DNA from: CAVPJC01 sp963705155 | GTDB lineage: Bacteria; Chloroflexota; Anaerolineae; Anaerolineales; UBA4823 | Assembly (NCBI GenBank): GCA_963705155.1 | Contig: CAVPJC010000003.1 | Coordinates: forward strand, 58,368-122,367 | Length of the DNA stretch: 64,000 nt | Direction: 5' to 3' | Shown: one piece after another, positions 43,770 through 52,761 of the stretch | How positions within the stretch are numbered: the first letter of the stretch is position 1 | Layout: every line of letters begins with the position of its first letter | Position numbers and translations under genes: made by a program | Notes under the pieces: generated by a model | Told to the model about the DNA's origin: nothing | Databases searched by the model: none | What the model saw: the letters and a program-made list of their open reading frames with translations, nothing else

Positions 43770-45221
43770 TCACACCGGCAATTGATCCATCCCTGCGGCG
43801 CGCGCCAGGCTGGCCACCATGGCGCGCAGTTCCGCCTCCTGGGTGGGATCCAGCTCCGGCGGGAGGTAAGCCTGAATCAGCTCCCGCACCTGCCCACGGG
43901 CGCGCCCAAACGTATCCTGGCTGCCGGCCTGCTGCCAGCCGCGCACCGAATCGCGATCAATGATTTTGGTGGGGATATGTTGTTCTTTGGCAAACAACTG
44001 CCGGGTGATTTTCTGTTTGAGGAAATCGCCCTTGAAGTCAATGCCTTCAAACATGCCAAGCGCCAGGGTTTCGGTGTGGATGAGCATACCATCCAACAGG
44101 CGCTGCGCCATGGCAATCGCCTCAGCGTCTACTGCCAGTTTTTCCGGGCTCTGGCAGGCCAGGAAATCCAGCATTCCCGCGCCGGAGATCATGTTAATGC
44201 CCGCCAGCGCGCCGATCAGGGTGGTGACGCCGCTCTCCAACCCGGCCTGGTAATCGACCACTTTGGCGTCGCTGGCGCCCAGGTAAGCGTGGGTGGGCAG
44301 ACCCAGGGCTTTGCCCACCTGAGCATAGGCCGCATCCATCATGGCAGTTTCCACGGCGCCCATGGGTGTGGTGCCTTTGCGCATATCGAAAATAGCCGGC
44401 GCGCCGCCCCATACGATGGGCGCCCCTGGCTGGGCAAGCTGGTGGATGGTGATGCCGCTGATACATTCAGCGGCATGCTGGACCACCGATCCCAGCAGCG
44501 TGACTGGCGCGGCCGCCCCGGCTAACGGCATGGAAACGATCTGCGCCGGTACACCGGCGCGAGCCAATTCGATCAGGTTAGCCGAGCCAAATTCGCTCCA
44601 GATCAAGGGAGGCGAGGGACATACATCAAAAACTGCCTGGGGTTTCTCTGCCAGGAGGCGCCGCCCTCCGGCAAAAATCGCCAGCATATCGAGCATGGTA
44701 TGCAGCGTCGTCGCCGAAAATGCCCCGGTGACCACCGGCTTGTTGGAATACAGGAGCACGATATACAGCCGGTACAGATCGCCAATGGCTTTGGGAATTT
44801 CGTTGCACACCACCGCAGTCGATTGCGCCGCATACTGCGGCAGCATTTCGGCCACTTTCACCAAACGCACGAGATCGGGTGTATACGAGGGCCGGTGTTC
44901 GAGCGTTTCGGCATCCAAAATATGCACGCCGGAAGAACCCGGGTCGAACTGTACCACATCGCCTCCGTAGACCACCCGGGGATCTCCTTTGCGGTCGTAT
45001 AAATAAAAGACGCTGGGTGCGCTTTGCAAAGCCTTGGCAGCCACCTGGCGCGGGATGCGCGCCACCTCGGTCGCCGCTTCCACCTGCGCTCCGGCATCTG
45101 AGAGCAGCAGCCGCGCTTCTTCTGACTGAACTTTTATCCCCGTGGTTTCCAGCAACTGGTGGGCTTCATCCAGGATTTGGTGGAGCAGATCTGTCGTCAG
45201 GAGTTCCATTTTTGGCTGCAT
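43770..45221 (-). CDS. MttB-family (non-pyrrolysine) methyltransferase
   Basis: A 483-residue MttB homolog, open throughout without an internal amber codon. Recognisable family parts are VARIPRQVAAKALQSAP, the central GSVVQHAAECISGITIHQL region, FDMRKGTTPMGAVETAMMDA and LPTHAYLGASDAKVVD. It lacks the Arg-rich tail of the copy at 26010. It lies 6 nt after a second MttB gene and downstream of a corrinoid protein gene. Tandem paralogs on one corrinoid protein suggest two substrates or two successive demethylations. Another possible start is the Met at 45209. Confidence 0.88.
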   Translation of the reverse strand: MQPKMELLTTDLLHQILDEAHQLLETTGIKVQSEEARLLLSDAGAQVEAATEVARIPRQVAAKALQSAPSVFYLYDRKGDPRVVYGGDVVQFDPGSSGVHILDAETLEHRPSYTPDLVRLVKVAEMLPQYAAQSTAVVCNEIPKAIGDLYRLYIVLLYSNKPVVTGAFSATTLHTMLDMLAIFAGGRRLLAEKPQAVFDVCPSPPLIWSEFGSANLIELARAGVPAQIVSMPLAGAAAPVTLLGSVVQHAAECISGITIHQLAQPGAPIVWGGAPAIFDMRKGTTPMGAVETAMMDAAYAQVGKALGLPTHAYLGASDAKVVDYQAGLESGVTTLIGALAGINMISGAGMLDFLACQSPEKLAVDAEAIAMAQRLLDGMLIHTETLALGMFEGIDFKGDFLKQKITRQLFAKEQHIPTKIIDRDSVRGWQQAGSQDTFGRARGQVRELIQAYLPPELDPTQEAELRAMVASLARAAGMDQLPV

Positions 45222-45227
45222 GGCGGC

Positions 45228-46679
45228 TCACTTGTTCTCCAATGAGGCAATAATATTGCCCAATTCGCGAGATAAGCCTGGCTCCAACGGTTCGGGCTGG
45301 TGGGTGGATAATATCTCACGGGCTTTCGCACCGGCCCATTCGCGGGCGCCGTCGCGCTTGCTCTCCCAAACATCGTAGGGGCGGCGATCCATGTATTGAG
45401 GGATGAAAATTTCCCGCATGTGTTTGCGGGTGTGTTTCTGGGTTAAGAAGTTGCCGCCCGGCCCCACCGCACGGATGGCATCCAGGGCGAGGGTCTCATC
45501 ATCCACCACGATCCCCTGCATCATTTTGTGAATGGTTGAGAAGATCTCGCAATCCAGCAGCATTTGCTCGTAAGACCAGATTCGGCTGCCATGCAGCAAA
45601 CCGACCCCCAGAAGCATGTCCGACATAACGATGCAGGCCATCAGGGTGGACAGGCTGTTTTCAATGCCTGCCTGCCAGTTTGGTTCCTTGGCTCCGGTGG
45701 CAAACGAGCCCATCGAGAGCGGGATATTGTAAAAATCTGCCAGCACATTGGTGGCGGCGCCGAAGAGGAAATCTTCGGGACCACCGCCGGTGTAGGCGCC
45801 TGTCCGCAGGTCTGAGGCGGTCTGGGCGGCGGAGTAAAATACGGGCGCTCCCGGGTAGGCCAGCTGGATCAAAGCCGTGGCGCTGATCACCTCGGCATTG
45901 CCCACCGCCAGCGTGCCCGCCAGGGTCGCCGGGCCGGTGGTCAGGCAGGCTGCCATGGTCATAAAACCCACAGGCAGCCCGGCTTCAGCAGCCACAAGGG
46001 CCGCGTCCAGGCTGCCGCCATCCTGACCCAGCGGCGGGGCGGTGCACTGCATGATCGAAAGCACCGGCCTGCGCCGCAGGGCATCCCTGCCGCCGGCGAT
46101 TGCTGCAGCCATTTCTACCGCCGCCCGTGCTTCGCGTGCGTTGTAAATGCTTTCGGTTTGCACATGTTTGCTGGAGTTTTCCCACACGGAGCGCAACTCG
46201 TGCAGGCCGCGCGTTTCTGGAGGACGGTCCTGGGCTGAAACCGCCACCCAATGAAAACCCACTTCCTCCAGGTAGTCGCCCACTCGAGCAATATCGGCGA
46301 CATCCTGCAGGCAGGATTGGCGGCGCTGACCGGTAACCAGATCAAGGACTTCGACACCGCAGCCATCTGTGCCCACAAAGACATGGTTGCCATCCAGGGG
46401 CAGGTCCTGGGCTGGCAGGCGCGCCGCCAGGTCGTAAACAGGCGGGGCCAGCTTGAGAGCATTTTCGATGATGGCTCCCGGTGCTTTAACAATGGAGGTG
46501 GTGCGATCCACCTCTGCCCCGTGCGCTTCCCAAATTTCCAACGCACGGTCAGACGGGAAGCGAACCCCCACGTTTTCGATGATATCCAGCGTAGCGGTGT
46601 GGATGCGCCGCACTTCTTCGGGCGTCAGCACTTCCAGGCGCAGCCTGGGATTGGTAATGGATTTAATATTGCGCGCCAT
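45228..46679 (-). CDS. MttB-family (non-pyrrolysine) methyltransferase
   Basis: The start at 46679 (MARNIKS) has GAGGAAGGA in front, giving 483 residues; an upstream Met at 46697 is less likely. Family parts include RRIHTATLDIIENVGV, TSIVKAPGAIIENAL, FYNIPLSMGSFATGA and GPGGNFLTQKHTRKHMREI. No in-frame amber codon occurs. It lies between the corrinoid protein gene and another MttB paralog in the same minus-strand operon. By sequence it is clearly different from both other MttB proteins here, so all three probably differ in substrate. Confidence 0.88.
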   Translation of the reverse strand: MARNIKSITNPRLRLEVLTPEEVRRIHTATLDIIENVGVRFPSDRALEIWEAHGAEVDRTTSIVKAPGAIIENALKLAPPVYDLAARLPAQDLPLDGNHVFVGTDGCGVEVLDLVTGQRRQSCLQDVADIARVGDYLEEVGFHWVAVSAQDRPPETRGLHELRSVWENSSKHVQTESIYNAREARAAVEMAAAIAGGRDALRRRPVLSIMQCTAPPLGQDGGSLDAALVAAEAGLPVGFMTMAACLTTGPATLAGTLAVGNAEVISATALIQLAYPGAPVFYSAAQTASDLRTGAYTGGGPEDFLFGAATNVLADFYNIPLSMGSFATGAKEPNWQAGIENSLSTLMACIVMSDMLLGVGLLHGSRIWSYEQMLLDCEIFSTIHKMMQGIVVDDETLALDAIRAVGPGGNFLTQKHTRKHMREIFIPQYMDRRPYDVWESKRDGAREWAGAKAREILSTHQPEPLEPGLSRELGNIIASLENK

Positions 46680-46693
46680 GATCGATTCCTTCC

Positions 46694-47341
46694 TCACAAA
46701 CCCATAAGCTGGCGCGCCACGCTGACCGCACCGATGGCGTCTTCACTGTAGCCGTCGGCTCCGATTTGCTTCACCCACTCCTGGGTCACCGGGGCGCCGC
46801 CCACCATCACCTTCACTTTTTCACGCATTCCCATGTCTTCCAGCGCTTCAATCACATCCCGCTGGCGCACCATGGTGGTGGTCAGCAGCGCGCTCACCGC
46901 CACGATATCGGCTCCCAGCTCGCGCGCCGTGCCCACAATCTTGCTGATCGGAACATCCACCCCCAGGTCAAATACCTGGAAGCCATAGGCGGAGAGCATG
47001 GTACCCACCAGGGTCTTGCCGATATCGTGAATATCGCCTTCAACGGTGGCGAGCACCACCTTACCGTACACCTGACGCTCGGAACCACGCCGGGCCATTT
47101 CTGGCTCCAGCACACTGATGGCAGTCTTCATGGCCTCGCCTGCCATCACCAATTCCGGGAGAAACATATTGCCGCAACTGAACTCGTCACCCACAAAGTT
47201 GACCCCCTTTACAAAGCCTTCATTGATGGCAACCAATGGATCAATGCCAAGCTCAACGGCTTTGTGGGCCAGTTCAGCAGCCGCTTCGGACTCGCCGTCG
47301 ATAATGCTTTGAGCCATGGCCTTAAATAATTCGCTGTGCAT
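46694..47341 (-). CDS. Corrinoid methyltransferase protein (second copy)
   Basis: The 215-residue protein has the helical cap (LVAINEGFVKGVNFVGDEF, MFLPELVMAGEAM) and the cobalamin motif with Asp103, His105 and Gly108 (VEGDIHDIG). GAGGAG precedes the ATG. It is the first gene of the operon with two MttB paralogs. No activator or pterin methyltransferase gene lies in this operon, so it probably depends on those at 27.6 and 33.7 kb. Confidence 0.92.
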   Translation of the reverse strand: MHSELFKAMAQSIIDGESEAAAELAHKAVELGIDPLVAINEGFVKGVNFVGDEFSCGNMFLPELVMAGEAMKTAISVLEPEMARRGSERQVYGKVVLATVEGDIHDIGKTLVGTMLSAYGFQVFDLGVDVPISKIVGTARELGADIVAVSALLTTTMVRQRDVIEALEDMGMREKVKVMVGGAPVTQEWVKQIGADGYSEDAIGAVSVARQLMGL

Positions 47342-47436
47342 CGGTTATCTCCTCTGTGTATGATGGGATATTGAGATCGTGGTTCACCACACTTGGCTGG
47401 CAGACGCGCATCAGGGGTTAAGCCAACCGCCGAAAT

Positions 47437-47465
47437 ATTATAAAATGCCAGAACCGGTACGTAAA
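47437..47465 (-). promoter_or_regulatory. Candidate promoter of the corrinoid-MttB-MttB operon
   Basis: On the minus strand TATAAT (47442 to 47437) is preceded after 17 bp by TTTACG (47465 to 47460). The -10 is perfect and the -35 weak. It lies about 95 nt before the corrinoid protein start. Confidence 0.45.
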
Positions 47466-47508
47466 GATGGAGCAGGTTAGGTTTGGCCTCTGGCACACCA
47501 CCCGGTAT

Positions 47509-47537
47509 AAATTAAACAGGCTCCTTGCGGAGCCTGT
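47509..47537 (-). terminator. Terminator of the SWIM protein gene
   Basis: ACAGGCTCC (47516-47524) and GGAGCCTGT (47529-47537) form a perfect 9-bp stem with a 4-nt loop. Read on the minus strand it is followed by TTTAATTT, downstream of the gene ending at 47570. Confidence 0.7.
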
Positions 47538-47569
47538 ACATCATTGAAACTCACAAACATGCAACAGTC

Positions 47570-47815
47570 CTACTCTTTGATTACCGATTCTGGCAGCATC
47601 CCTTCCAGGATAATTTCCAGGGCCATGGTGTGGCTGCAACGAGCGCGCGACTGAAAGAAATCACAATCGCACTGCCAGATGCCATTTTCCAGGTGGACCG
47701 TATGGGGGTTGTTCTCACCTACAAAAGTCACTGTGAGTGATTCAATGTGAATCCGATCGCGCTGCTCTGCATATCGCTTCGCTTTCTGAATCTTGCCAAT
47801 CATCCCGTAGTCCAT
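47570..47815 (-). CDS. Small SWIM-type zinc finger protein
   Basis: The 81-residue protein has the SWIM pattern C-x-C-x(n)-C-x-H: CDCDFFQSRARCSH near residues 49-62, preceded by NPHTVHLENGIWQ. SWIM fingers bind nucleic acid or protein. It stands alone between two minus-strand terminators, and no partner is apparent. Confidence 0.7.
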   Translation of the reverse strand: MDYGMIGKIQKAKRYAEQRDRIHIESLTVTFVGENNPHTVHLENGIWQCDCDFFQSRARCSHTMALEIILEGMLPESVIKE

Positions 47816-47843
47816 TCGCCTCCGTCTCCTTTCAAATCAGATT

Positions 47844-47872
47844 AAAAAAAGCACGCGACAGTACACGCGTGC
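47844..47872 (-). terminator. Terminator of the PF04020-type membrane protein gene
   Basis: On the minus strand GCACGCG and CGCGTGC (47872-47866 and 47857-47851) form a 7-bp stem with an 8-nt loop followed by seven T residues. It lies about 110 nt downstream of the gene ending at 47983. Confidence 0.75.
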
Positions 47873-47982
47873 CTCAGTTCCCTGTAAATATATTCGATTG
47901 AAGAAACAACCCTCATAGCCTTGTTCCTCCACGTGTTTGGAGTATAAGCCCTCCAGGCTGGAAAGTCAATCTATTCAACCAC

Positions 47983-48363
47983 CTATTTTCGAATGGGTTT
48001 GATCTCGTCTCGAAATATCAGGGTTAACACGACGGAAACCACACTCACCACCAGGGACCCCAGGAAAGCAGACCAAAGGCCATCCACCAGGAAACCCACA
48101 CCAAAGGCAGTGCCAACATAACCAGCCAGCGCAAACAAGACCGTATTGATCACCAGGGTGAACAACCCGAGGGTGAGCAGGATCAGCGGGCAGGTGAGCA
48201 GCTTGAGCAACGGGCTAAAGAGTGCATTGACCACGCCAAAAATCAACGCCATCCAGACAAAAGACAGCCAATTGGCGCTCTGCGGATGGATGCCTGGGAC
48301 CAACGCTACCGCGGCATACAAAGCAACAGCATTAATTAACCACCGAATCAAAAACCGGTTCAT
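47983..48363 (-). CDS. YvlD/phage-holin-4-like membrane protein
   Basis: The start at 48363 (MNRFLIRWLINAVALY) has AAAGGAG in front and gives 126 residues with four membrane helices, matching the PF04020-type family. The phage holin name is historical; no phage genes are nearby, and members are ordinary inner-membrane proteins, some linked to envelope stress. Function unknown. Confidence 0.8.
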   Translation of the reverse strand: MNRFLIRWLINAVALYAAVALVPGIHPQSANWLSFVWMALIFGVVNALFSPLLKLLTCPLILLTLGLFTLVINTVLFALAGYVGTAFGVGFLVDGLWSAFLGSLVVSVVSVVLTLIFRDEIKPIRK

Positions 48364-48440
48364 CACATTACTCCTTTCTGCTTTATATACGCAACTTGTC
48401 CGGATTGGTTGCACCTGGCGTGACACCGTTCAATTACATT

Positions 48441-48481
48441 CCACCCCTGCCTCCTCAAAAACGAAACGGAGACAGGGGTGG
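48441..48481 (-). terminator. Hairpin at the end of the aldolase/aminotransferase operon
   Basis: CCACCCCTG (48441-48449) and CAGGGGTGG (48473-48481) form a perfect 9-bp stem, extended by a few CTC/GAG pairs, downstream of the HAD gene. The T tract on the minus strand is poor (AATGTAATTG), so it may be an mRNA 3-prime stabiliser rather than a strong terminator. Confidence 0.4.
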
Positions 48482-48516
48482 AAAAATTTATCCTGGCACG
48501 GCAAGCGGATTACGGG

Positions 48517-49281
48517 CTACCTTGAAAAGTACTCCATGGCCTGCTTTACGTGCAATACACCGTCAAACTTGAGGCTGTCGCTGCCCTTCGTCATCCTGGC
48601 CTGCTCGCCGCCTGGATCACCCAGGCAGGTGAGGATGATATCGCCGCTGCTGACATCTTCTTTCTCAGTGTATCCGTTGGTAGTAACGATGACATGCATT
48701 CCAGCAGCCTTGGCGGCGATTACGCCGTTCTTGGAGTCTTCCACCACCATGCATTCATCGGCCTTGAAACCCACCTTGGAGAGGGCCAGGTTGTAAATTT
48801 CAGGATCGGGTTTCTTCTTGCTGACCACATCGCCCGCCAGCACGAGATCAAACTTGATGTCCGTCAGAATCTTCTCGGTGACGGCCTTGGCAGCTTGCTC
48901 GTTGGATGTGGTGCACACACCGATAACCAGGCCGGCCTGCATGGCCTCTCTCATAAAGCGGTGGATGCCCGGCCGCAGCGGCAGCTTGCCGGTCTCGATC
49001 AGCTCGACAAAGATGGCCGTTTTACGTTTGTGCATGGCCTTAATCAGATCGTCTTCTTCCTCAGCAGCCACCGGGCGGCTGAAACCGCGTGTGTGCATGT
49101 GATGCTTCATACGTTCCTTGCCGCCGGCGATCTGCAGCAGCTCATGGTAGTACTCCACATCCCATTCGTCTGTAAAGCCAAATTCCTTAAAGGTCATGTT
49201 GAACGAAACACGGTGTCCATCGCGCTCAGTGTCGATAATGACGCCATCCTGGTCGAAGAAGACCGCTTTGATTTTCGACAT
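48517..49281 (-). CDS. HAD superfamily (CbbY/beta-phosphoglucomutase-like) phosphatase
   Basis: The 254-residue protein has the HAD motifs: DQDGVIID (nucleophile Asp and general acid), the second motif in CTTSNEQ, Lys in SKKKPDPEIY and the acidic motif VVEDSKNGV. A helical cap follows motif I, as in CbbY and sugar-phosphate phosphatases. It is the last gene of a minus-strand operon with a choline-kinase-like protein, transaldolase-like protein, class II aldolase and aminotransferase. It could remove phosphate from the pathway product. The substrate is unknown. Confidence 0.82.
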   Translation of the reverse strand: MSKIKAVFFDQDGVIIDTERDGHRVSFNMTFKEFGFTDEWDVEYYHELLQIAGGKERMKHHMHTRGFSRPVAAEEEDDLIKAMHKRKTAIFVELIETGKLPLRPGIHRFMREAMQAGLVIGVCTTSNEQAAKAVTEKILTDIKFDLVLAGDVVSKKKPDPEIYNLALSKVGFKADECMVVEDSKNGVIAAKAAGMHVIVTTNGYTEKEDVSSGDIILTCLGDPGGEQARMTKGSDSLKFDGVLHVKQAMEYFSR

Positions 49282-49315
49282 TGTCCTTCCTCCTGGTTGA
49301 GAAGAGTTTGATTTG

Positions 49316-50416
49316 CTATTTGGTCAGGAAATCGCGCACAACTTTTACTGCCATCTGGTTCTCATCGTGAGAGCCGATGGTGATGCGGAACCAGCCATCG
49401 CTGCCATATTTTTCGGTTTCAGGCCGGAAGATCAGGCCCTGATCCTGGGCATAGCTGACCACATCTTTGCCGCGCTTGCCGGTGCCGCCACAATCGAAGA
49501 GAATGTAGTTGGCGTGCGAATGGAAGATCACCAGTCCGGGGATATCGCTCAACGACTCTTCGATGAAATCCACTTCCTGGTTGTTAAACTTAACGCGCTG
49601 CGCTAACGCCTCGGTGTCTTCCAGCGATGCCAACGCCGCCCACATTGGAATGGTGCCTACGTTCCAGGGCAGCAGTGCGGCTGAGATTTGACCGATCACA
49701 TCTTTGTGCGCCAGTCCATATCCAAAACGCAGACCCGCCAGTCCGTAGGCCTTGGAAAGGGTGCGGGTGATCAGGACGTTCTTGTACTTCTTGATCAGCC
49801 CAACCTGCGACATGCCCAGGCCGGCATATTCCACGTAGGCCTCATCCACAATGAAGGGGATGCCCGTCTCGGCAATCCGGACGAAGTCTGCGGCGTCCAT
49901 GAAGTTGCCCGTGGGGTTGTTGGGGTTTGCCACAACGATGATCTTGGTCTTATCGGTGATGGCCTTGAGGATTCCATCGGCGTCAAAGAGCATTTTCTTG
50001 TCTTTGTAGATCATCGGTACGGAAACCAGCTTGCCGCCCAGGATGGTGCCGCGCAGCTTATAGATGCCGAAGCAGGGGGTATGCTGGATGACTTCGTCAC
50101 CCACTTCCAGAAAACAGCGGAAGATATTGTCGAAGACTTCGCTGGAACCGTTGCCCAGCATCACGTTCTCCGGACCATCCAGCCCGTTGATCTCAGCGAT
50201 CTTGCCACGCACAATCAGGCCCTGGTCAGGGTAGCGGTTAGCCATCTTGCCATACTTGATAATCGCATCCAGCACCTTGTCGGAAGGCGGGTTGGGATTT
50301 TCGTTCGACATCATGCGGTGCAGTTCCGGTTGGCGCCAGGCAAGCTCAATGTGCCCGGAAATGTACATCGGGATCCCTTTCACCCACGGGACATAGTACT
50401 CTTCAAAGTTTTTCAT
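49316..50416 (-). CDS. HisC-like pyridoxal-phosphate aminotransferase (fold type I, class I/II)
   Basis: The product (366 residues) shows ANPNNPTGN (163-171), DEAYVEY and the PLP Lys222 in TLSKAYGLAGLRFGYG. It resembles histidinol-phosphate aminotransferase and threonine-phosphate decarboxylase, which use phosphorylated amino compounds. No other histidine or cobalamin biosynthesis genes are near. It lies between the aldolase and HAD genes, so its amine is likely made or used together with sugar phosphates. I chose the Met at 50416 because the longer form would add a charged stretch not expected in the family. Confidence 0.82.
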   Translation of the reverse strand: MKNFEEYYVPWVKGIPMYISGHIELAWRQPELHRMMSNENPNPPSDKVLDAIIKYGKMANRYPDQGLIVRGKIAEINGLDGPENVMLGNGSSEVFDNIFRCFLEVGDEVIQHTPCFGIYKLRGTILGGKLVSVPMIYKDKKMLFDADGILKAITDKTKIIVVANPNNPTGNFMDAADFVRIAETGIPFIVDEAYVEYAGLGMSQVGLIKKYKNVLITRTLSKAYGLAGLRFGYGLAHKDVIGQISAALLPWNVGTIPMWAALASLEDTEALAQRVKFNNQEVDFIEESLSDIPGLVIFHSHANYILFDCGGTGKRGKDVVSYAQDQGLIFRPETEKYGSDGWFRITIGSHDENQMAVKVVRDFLTK

Positions 50417-50458
50417 CTCTTTATCCTTATCCTGTTTATATTCAAAATCGTGCGGCAA

Positions 50459-51334
50459 TTATGCCTTGCCGCTGCTGCCGAGCATATCAATCCAGTGACC
50501 CACGGCTTTGCGAATCGCATCGCGTACGGCTGCATCCACTTTGCCGGGATCATATTCGTCCCGGTGGGCGCTGATGTACTCAAACTTGGTATCGATCAGG
50601 GTGTGCTTAAGCTCCGTGGATACATTAAACTTGGCGCCGCCCATTTCGATCAGCTTCTTAATATAATCATCCGGCAGGCCGGTTCCGCCGTGCACCACCA
50701 ACGGCGTCTTCACCCCGCCGCCATTGAGCAGCTTATGGATGATGCCCAGGCGCTCGAAATCGATCTTGGGGTTTTTGGTCTTATAAACGCCGTGAGCCGT
50801 GCCGATGGCAGGCGCAAACAGATCCAGGCCGGTGCGTTCTACATATTCCACCGATTGCGCAGGATTTGCCAGGGCAGCCTCGTTTTCGGCCACTTTGATC
50901 TGGTCTTCCACACCCGATACGGTGCCGAGCTCGCCTTCAACGGAGATGCCGCCAATGGCGTGGCAATAATCCACCACTTCTTTGGTCTGGCGAATATTCT
51001 CCTCGTACGATTGTTTGGAAGCGTCGATCATAATATTGGTGTAGCCGGCATCGGCGCACTTTTTACAATAATCGATCTCGGTACAGTGATCCAGGTGCAG
51101 GCAGATCGGGATGGGCGCGGCTTCCGCGAGGGTGCGATAGAGCGCAACCATCACATTGGTGCCCAGGAATTTGGATGGTTTCACCGAGGTCTGGATAATC
51201 AATGGAGCTTTCTTTTCAACCGCGGCATCCACCACGCCTTCCATCTGGATCAGGTCAGTGATGTTAAATGCTCCGACAGCATAGCCGCCTTTGGCTGCCT
51301 CAATCAGAATATCCTTTGCATTTACGACAGACAT
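50459..51334 (-). CDS. Class II fructose-bisphosphate aldolase family protein
   Basis: The 291-residue barrel has the class II zinc and catalytic residues: LHLDHC (Asp82, His83), VEGELG, APAIGTAHG (His181) and VVHGGTGLP (His215). The family includes fructose- and tagatose-bisphosphate aldolases and aldolases of sulfosugar and inositol pathways. The start overlaps nothing; 14 nt separate it from the transaldolase-like gene. The operon setting, with kinase, aminotransferase and phosphatase, suggests a dedicated catabolic aldolase rather than the glycolytic one. Confidence 0.85.
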   Translation of the reverse strand: MSVVNAKDILIEAAKGGYAVGAFNITDLIQMEGVVDAAVEKKAPLIIQTSVKPSKFLGTNVMVALYRTLAEAAPIPICLHLDHCTEIDYCKKCADAGYTNIMIDASKQSYEENIRQTKEVVDYCHAIGGISVEGELGTVSGVEDQIKVAENEAALANPAQSVEYVERTGLDLFAPAIGTAHGVYKTKNPKIDFERLGIIHKLLNGGGVKTPLVVHGGTGLPDDYIKKLIEMGGAKFNVSTELKHTLIDTKFEYISAHRDEYDPGKVDAAVRDAIRKAVGHWIDMLGSSGKA

Positions 51335-51348
51335 CTTTTCAAATCTCC

Positions 51349-52570
51349 TTAATTTTGATGCGTGAACAAAGCGGGTTGTTGAGCCCTTTTCGTCATGCGT
51401 TGACTGACAAAATCTTCCAGGCTCGAGAATCCCTTGGAAAAAGCCTGGACTGTATCAAGCGTAGCAGGGTGATCGTTAAACTGCTCCAGCTCAAGCCCAT
51501 TGGGGTCGTAAGCCTGGATACAGTATGGAATTTTTAATGCCTTATCCAACACCTCCCGAGGAACATCGTTTTCAATCTCCGCTTTGAAATCCAATTCAGC
51601 CCCAAGGCCAAACAGCGGTTCCAAAACGTACGGCGGGCAGGTATAGACAATTTCGCCACCCGCCAGGTATTCCACATCCCAAAATCTGCGCTTGCCAGCC
51701 ACCAGGGGGCCGTCGCGCAGCGAACAGGCCAGCATTTTACTGGCATAACCGCCTTCTTTGAGCAGCCGGTACGCCCGCCGGAAGATCGCAATGCCAAACC
51801 AGTGCTTATCCTGCCAGGACAGGTGGATATTGCGCCTTTCTGCCTGAAGATCGAGCACTTTGTGCTCGGTCAACCGCCCGATCATCATGGTGATCACCGC
51901 CCGCCAGCGGCTCAGATCGACGCCCCGCTTTTCTGCCAGCTGGATGCCCTGCATGGCGGCGTTGGCTGAAGCCATGATCTGCGGCAGGGTGAAACATACC
52001 GTGGTGTTGGTGGAGATGCCCGCGGGCGGTAAGCTGTTTGACCACTTCGATACCCTGCATGCTTGCCGGCACCTTGATCATTACATTCGGGTTGAGCGAG
52101 CTCAGCTCGACGGCGTCATTCACCATGCGGTCCACTTCGGTGAAAAGGCGTGGATCCAGCTGCCCGGATAACCAACCGAAGCGCCCACCGGTAGCGTGAA
52201 AAATGGGCAGATACATCTCCGCCCCGCGCCGGACAACTTCTTTGTAAGTAAGCCAGGCCAACTCGTGCACATCCAGATCAGAGTGCCCGACCAACAGATC
52301 ATCCACATATGCCGCCCAGCTTTCAGGGTCGCTCTGAATGACCTGCCAGGACAGGGATGGGTTGGTGGTGCAGCCGCGGAAAACGCTCTCTCCGGGATGG
52401 GCCTCGTTGTACAACCGCGAAAGCTGTTCTTCCAGGAGAGCTCGCTGTTCTCCCTGTGCTGCTTTCACCATTTTCTGGACCCACTGCCTGTAAACCAGGG
52501 GAGATGAATCCCACCAGATTTCCAGGTCAGGATGGGTTTTTGCCAGTCGCTCCACAGGACTTTCATTCAT
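51349..52570 (-). CDS. Transaldolase-like protein (one frameshift)
   Basis: The N-terminal part (WWDSSPLVYRQW, FRGCTTNPSLSW, then NVMIKVPASMQGIEVVKQL with the Schiff-base Lys) and the C-terminal part (ANAAMQGIQLAEKRGVDLS and on) lie in two frames. They join at a GGG near 52020-52025, where dropping one base restores ARGISTNTTVCFTLPQI. The repaired protein has about 405 residues, longer than a standard transaldolase. AAAGGAG precedes the ATG. It sits between the kinase-like and aldolase genes and should handle a three-carbon transfer or aldol cleavage on an unidentified sugar phosphate. Confidence 0.78.
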
Positions 52571-52761
52571 GGCTGTTAACTCCTTTCGGTTTAGCCTATT
52601 GGAAAATCCGAATGGGCTGTATGAAACGGCAACGCAAAACCCAGGATCAATACACGATCATGATCGGCTGCCGCCGCCAGGCGGGGCAGGGTTCCGGCCT
52701 CTCGGGCCGTATTATCAGCAAAAACTATTTTTTAAGGTGCAACTTTATTCTACCAGACAGG

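Noticed and set aside
43748..43775. TGTGATCACA palindrome as a CRP-type site
   Set aside because: It overlaps the end of a coding region, lacks the usual spacing of the half-sites and no promoter is adjacent; coincidence is likely.
47983..48363. Prophage signal from the phage-holin-like annotation
   Set aside because: No other phage gene is nearby and the four-helix PF04020-type proteins are widespread chromosomal membrane proteins.
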